A stretch of DNA of 64,000 bases from SZUA-265 sp965651905 (GTDB lineage: Bacteria > Myxococcota_A > Polyangia > Polyangiales > Polyangiaceae). Positions 60,687-64,000 of this stretch are shown here, in pieces. The notes beneath the pieces were generated by a model that saw only the letters and a list, made by a program, of their open reading frames with translations, did not search any database and had not been told where the DNA came from. Location of the stretch: contig CBFGUG010000019.1 of assembly GCA_965651905.1 (NCBI GenBank), positions 42,020-106,019 on the forward strand, read 5' to 3'. A program made the position numbers and the translations under genes. The number at the start of each line of letters is the position of its first letter. The first letter of the stretch is position 1.

Positions 60687-62189
60687 ATGCGTTTGATCCG
60701 AAGACCACTTACACTCGCTTCCGTTCTTCTACTTGCCAGCAGCTGTTCGGACACGGCCAGTGAGACTTCGCCCAACATTGCAGAAGAGTTGGACGAAGGA
60801 CCGCAGAGCTCGAAAGTCGTAGAAACGAAAACGGACTCGGCTGAGGAAAGCACGACGAGTGGTACCGACCTAAACGGCCGACAAGACACTGACGTCGCCG
60901 ACGTGGACGGCGTCGAGTTTGGTGCGGTGGCCGTCGCAAACGGCGACGGGCAGGACGACCCCGTCGATCAGCAGGGCGACGTGTCGTGGATTCGACAGGA
61001 AACGCTCTCCGCCGGACACGCGATGCTGCGAGTATTGCTCACGGACGCACCCGTAGACGCAGACAATGTTTTCGTCACCTTCTGCGGTGTTTACGTCGAG
61101 CCGGCCGTCGATGAGGCCGCCGTCGACGCCGCTGAGAGAGCTGTGACTGAGCGTGACGCGGGCGGGGGCGATTCCCAGGAACGACACGAAGGCCCCGAAT
61201 ACAACACCGATGCTGGCTCCGAACACGAACAGCCGAGGTGGATCGAGTTGAGTGACGCGGGCTCACATTTCACCTTGCCGCCAGCAGGAGATGCGGGCGT
61301 GGAGCGAGCGCCCATGCCCGACGAGTCCGACGCAGCGACGCCACCCGTGGAGCAGCAGGATTCACCAACCGAGACGGCGCACGAGATGTCTGCAGACGCA
61401 GGTGTTGGCCACGTTTCAGCGGAGCCGTCGGACGTCGAGCGCTCCGAGTTCGGTTACGCGCTGTCGGACGAATGTCGCACGCTCGATTTGCTGGCGCTGC
61501 GGGATGGTGTGACGGAGGCGCTCGGCATCGTAAATCTTCCGCCGGGAGACTACGGAAAGATCCGTCTGATGCTCACGGATGCGTCAATTGTCGTAGCGGG
61601 TGAGGAACATGGGCTGCGCGTGCCGTCGGGCGCGGAAAGCGGACTCAAGATTGGCGGTGGGTTTACGCTCGGAGCCGGCACGGCGACGACGTTGATCATC
61701 GACTTCGACGCGGCCCAGTCCGTTCACCACACGCCAGGCCAGGGCTACGTGATGAGGCCCGTGATCCACTTGGCCAAAGAGACGCGGCACACGGACGAAG
61801 CCCTGACGCCACGCGAAGACGGCCGGTTGGACGATGGTGGTCAGGACAATTCCCGACGAGCCGACGATGAACCCACTGAGGCGCGTGTCGACGAAGAGAA
61901 GCGCAACAGCGAAGAGAAGCGCAACAGCGAAGAGGAGCGCAACAGCGAAGACACCGAGGAGACCGCGAGAGCGGAGGACGCACCCTCCAATGAGCGCAGC
62001 TCGCAACCCGACGAGTCCGAAGAGACCTCACGTCCGGGGGCATCGGAAGCCGGCCGTGAGAACGCGCCACGAGAAGACGAGACGGAGCAGAATTTGGAAG
62101 AGAGCTCCGCGGACAGCGACGGTGCTGCGGACCGAAATAGCTCCACGCGCGGGCGAGGAGCTGGCGGCCGCGACTCCGATGACGAGTGA
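60687..62189 (+). CDS. DUF4382-like lipoprotein with acidic insertion and tail
   Basis: A 500-residue protein. The signal RPLTLASVLLLASSC ends in a lipobox (Cys near residue 20). MLRVLLTDAPVDADNVFVTF starts a DUF4382-like domain at about residue 113. Its second half resumes at residue 260 with LDLLALRDGVTEALGIVNLP, PGDYGKIRLMLTDASIVV and a terminal YVMRPVIHLAKE. Between them lies an Asp/Glu/Ala/Ser-rich insertion of about 100 residues. After residue 375 comes a 125-residue acidic tail with three EEKRNS-type repeats (15-18 bp in DNA). DUF4382 is a beta-sandwich domain of surface lipoproteins with unknown ligand. AGGAG lies 11 nt before the ATG. Confidence 0.78.
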   Translation: MRLIRRPLTLASVLLLASSCSDTASETSPNIAEELDEGPQSSKVVETKTDSAEESTTSGTDLNGRQDTDVADVDGVEFGAVAVANGDGQDDPVDQQGDVSWIRQETLSAGHAMLRVLLTDAPVDADNVFVTFCGVYVEPAVDEAAVDAAERAVTERDAGGGDSQERHEGPEYNTDAGSEHEQPRWIELSDAGSHFTLPPAGDAGVERAPMPDESDAATPPVEQQDSPTETAHEMSADAGVGHVSAEPSDVERSEFGYALSDECRTLDLLALRDGVTEALGIVNLPPGDYGKIRLMLTDASIVVAGEEHGLRVPSGAESGLKIGGGFTLGAGTATTLIIDFDAAQSVHHTPGQGYVMRPVIHLAKETRHTDEALTPREDGRLDDGGQDNSRRADDEPTEARVDEEKRNSEEKRNSEEERNSEDTEETARAEDAPSNERSSQPDESEETSRPGASEAGRENAPREDETEQNLEESSADSDGAADRNSSTRGRGAGGRDSDDE

Positions 62190-62311
62190 CAACCCGGGAC
62201 CGGGTAACACATCGACGGTGACGCTCTCGCGCTCCATCGAGGCGAGTTGCGTGAATACGCGTCAGTGCGCTTGATCAGGAGCCTCCATGATCGGCTTGTT
62301 CGACTCCCGGG

Positions 62312-62657
62312 CCTTGCCGGCAAGGCCGGATCACGAACGCTGGGTCAGATTTCCTTGCCGGCAAGGCATTCTGGCGAGCCGTCGGCTGGGTTTCCTTGCC
62401 GGCAAGGAACCGCGGCGCGTCCCACTGGAAATTCTGCTTCCCGGCAAGGCATTCTTGCGAACGGCAGGCTGAATCAGCCTTGCCGGCAAGGAAGAGTGAC
62501 GCCCGCACCCTGTTAATTCCTTGCCGGCAAGGAAAAGTCAGCGCCCGACCATCTAAATTCCTTGCGGGCAAGGAATTCTCACCCTCACACCCATCCGTCT
62601 TCCTTGCGGGCAAGGAATTCGAACGGATTTTCTGGTCAATCAGCCTTGCCGGCAAGC
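62312..62657. repeat. Array of nine palindromes CCTTGC-N2-GCAAGG at 41-42-bp spacing
   Basis: Nine copies start at 62312, 62353, 62394, 62436, 62478, 62519, 62560, 62602 and 62644. The spacing is 41, 41, 42, 42, 41, 41, 42, 42. The core is CCTTGCCGGCAAGG. Copies 7 and 8 change only the centre (CCTTGCGGGCAAGG). Copy 4 (GCTTCCCGGCAAGG) and copy 9 (last G to C) are degenerate. The 27-28-bp stretches between cores are partly related to one another. The array lies in a 649-bp gap between the convergent DUF4382-like and TipA-like genes; the rest of the gap (62190-62311 and 62658-62838) shows nothing else. Alternating spacing breaks every reading frame, so it is not coding. Confidence 0.95.
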
Positions 62658-62838
62658 AGATCGCAGGGGCGCACGCGTCAATTGGCGTTGGCTGCAAGAA
62701 GACTCAGCAACTCGCGACGCTGACGCGCCAGGGGGAGGAGCTTGCGACGATCGCTCGTGGTCGACAGCCGCTTGGCGAGTTACCACGAGCGCCAGAAGAT
62801 CGAACGAGAGCGTTGCGACCTGTTCGTCCAGCTGTGGG

Positions 62839-63669
62839 TCACCGAGCGTTGGCGCGAATGGCCGCGACGAGGAACGTCGTCAGCCCCTCGCCGTACTTGT
62901 CGATGTTCTGAGCGAAGCGTTCGTCCTGCTCGTACATCGCCGCGAGATTTTCGTGGGCTTCGCGACTGAGCGGATAGAACCAGCGCGCGATGAACGAGCG
63001 ATGGCGTTCGGCCGCTTCCATCGCCGCAGTAGAGTCAGGTGACTCACCACTCGCGGCAAGCGCAGCGAGCGCCGCGTAAATGGCGTCTTGCTCTGCCTTG
63101 ATCGCTTCCCATTGCTCCCGACCGTACGACTTCGTGCGCCTGGCTGATTCACGGTACGCCTCCGTATTGCCCCAGCGCTGCCGCGTTTCTGCTTCGTGGG
63201 TTTCCGGGGAAAACCCATCGAACAACTCGTTCATCTCGTCGCTCCTTTCTTGCTGATCTGTGTTGCTGTGTTCGTTGCCCCGCGTCGCGTCGTTTGGTTG
63301 CGAGGCGCTTGGCTGCGTGTCGTCTGGCTGCGCGTCGAGGCGTCTGAGCGCTGCTTCGATCGCGCGTAACATCTTGTCCGTCTCGCGCGCTCTTCGCTCG
63401 AGCTCCGCGCGTTGCTCGAGCAGTGCGCGCCTGTGATCGAACGTCGGATCATCGAGCTTGTGCCGAATCGCTTCGAGCGACAGCCCCAGCTCACGCCCCA
63501 GCAAGATCTGCTGCAAACGCAGCAAGTCCGCCCCGTCGTAGGCGCGGTAACCTGCCCGCGACCGCCGCGGCACCAGCAACCCAATCTCGTCGTAGTAGTG
63601 CAGCGTCCGCACGGAGACTCCACTGAGTCGCGCCACCTCAGACACCCGATAGATCTCGCTTCGCGTCAT
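62839..63669 (-). CDS. TipA-like MerR regulator with TipAS domain
   Basis: A 276-residue protein from the ATG at 63669. Residues 4-75 form a MerR HTH (YRVSEVARLSGVSVRTLHYY, then IGLLVPRRSRAGYRAY). A dimerisation coiled coil follows, then a polar linker. The C-terminal TipAS domain (residues 150-276) has ETRQRWGNTEAYRESARRTK, WEAIKAEQDAIYAALAAL, RHRSFIARWFYPLSREAHEN and DERFAQNIDKYGEGLTTFL. TipA proteins bind thiopeptide or other drug-like molecules and activate their own promoter. A TipAL-like promoter is visible (63679-63709). I place the start at 63669, nearly leaderless. Confidence 0.92.
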   Translation of the reverse strand: MTRSEIYRVSEVARLSGVSVRTLHYYDEIGLLVPRRSRAGYRAYDGADLLRLQQILLGRELGLSLEAIRHKLDDPTFDHRRALLEQRAELERRARETDKMLRAIEAALRRLDAQPDDTQPSASQPNDATRGNEHSNTDQQERSDEMNELFDGFSPETHEAETRQRWGNTEAYRESARRTKSYGREQWEAIKAEQDAIYAALAALAASGESPDSTAAMEAAERHRSFIARWFYPLSREAHENLAAMYEQDERFAQNIDKYGEGLTTFLVAAIRANAR

Positions 63670-63678
63670 CAGACCCCG

Positions 63679-63709
63679 AGCATGCACCCTGCCGTCACGT
63701 GAGGGTCAA
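63679..63709 (-). promoter_or_regulatory. MerR-type promoter of the tipA-like gene
   Basis: On the minus strand TTGACC (63709-63704) is followed 19 bp later by CATGCT (63684-63679) as a weak -10. An imperfect inverted repeat CCCT...AGGG (63705-63687) fills the spacer. A 19-bp spacer is typical of MerR-activated promoters. Transcription would start about at the ATG, so the message may be leaderless. Confidence 0.55.
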
Positions 63710-64000
63710 GGGGAGGGTGCGCGATTCATTCTCAGCTACGTTTCGACCATCCAGGACGGCCGTCGATTTCACCTTCCGCGTGGCGCGATGGTCGGCCTGT
63801 GGCGATTCTGGTGCCGCGACATGGTGCTTTGCGGCCTCTGACGTCTCTCGTCGTCGACGAAAACGCGTCTCGTTCGGCGTCTACGCCCAGTGTCGTCGGC
63901 TGGCACGCCTCTGGAAGCTGAGCATTGGTCTCATTTCAATCCGTCAGGACGCCCGCCGATCTCGGCGCCTGAGGCTGTTTCCCCTGCGGGGTCCCAAACG
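63710..64000. other. Non-coding right edge with two hairpins
   Basis: No open frame of interest in 291 bp. Near the edge lie CGCCGA-TC-TCGGCG (63954-63967), flanked by TCAGG and CCTGA, and CCCC-TGC-GGGG (63981-63991). The stretch TTTCAATCC precedes them. What continues beyond the window is unknown. Confidence 0.4.

Noticed and set aside
62312..62657. Classical CRISPR array
   Set aside because: The conserved unit is only 14 bp, the intervening stretches are partly similar to each other, centre bases drift, and no cas gene is in the window.
62275..62911. Open frames across the palindrome array on both strands (translations rich in LPARK, LAGK and CRQG)
   Set aside because: Spacing alternates between 41 and 42 bp, so no single frame follows the repeats; the frames arise from the palindrome being free of stops.

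Overview
The window looks like a chromosomal segment of a GC-rich member of the Myxococcota (former Deltaproteobacteria). This is an inference from gene content: many secreted lipoproteins with Asp/Ala/Gly-rich linkers, TPR plus PEGA-like membrane proteins, a Ser/Thr kinase with a transmembrane segment, a large Cys-rich DUF4215-type protein, AgmX/PglI-like and GYF_2-like proteins, a TIGR02147/DUF4423 regulator and a CarH-type light sensor. I see no rRNA, tRNA, transposase, integrase or phage genes.

Layout. 1-20.5 kb: housekeeping enzymes (2-hydroxyacid dehydrogenase, Dus, YbiT-like ABC-F, flavin reductase, nitroreductase, DUF1338, TyrS, TrmA/RlmD-type RNA methyltransferase) mixed with surface proteins (two TPR/PEGA proteins, lipoproteins, a Cys-rich Sel1 protein, an AsmA-like protein, a trypsin-like protease with a C-terminal anchor). 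20.5-31.4 kb: GYF_2 protein, YcfD-like ribosomal oxygenase, a propeller-like lipoprotein, a cytochrome P460-like lipoprotein, a third TPR/PEGA protein coupled to an 846-residue Cys-rich protein, and a Ser/Thr kinase. 31.8-37.0 kb: HrpA helicase, DUF2288, DinB and a Thivi_2564-type membrane protein. 37.2-42.9 kb: phytanoyl-CoA-dioxygenase-like enzyme, a 1085-residue STAND-like ATPase regulator, a SAM methyltransferase and a Dabb protein. Three GGAAC-N3-GTTCC palindromes (one with a mismatch) precede the first three, which suggests a small self-contained regulon. 43.0-47.3 kb: hybrid histidine kinase divergent from katG.

49.6-59.5 kb is a carotenoid locus. On the minus strand crtY-crtE-crtI-crtB and an unknown His-containing membrane protein form an operon in which every junction overlaps. 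A divergent glycosyltransferase (crtX-like), a DUF2141 protein, a B12-dependent MerR photoreceptor (carH) and an SDR-type protein follow. The genes give a route from isoprenoid diphosphates to beta-carotene, with a possible glycosylated end product. Palindromes shared between promoters of this locus are candidate operators.

The right end holds a DUF4382-like lipoprotein, an unusual array of nine palindromes spaced 41-42 bp (62312-62657), and a TipA-like MerR regulator. Besides the array, the most interesting non-coding signal is a dispersed hairpin element present three times (about 44.94, 49.48 and 59.64 kb). Each copy has a 7-bp stem, an 18-nt loop and a conserved 3' tail, and the stem of one copy has changed on both sides so that pairing is kept.
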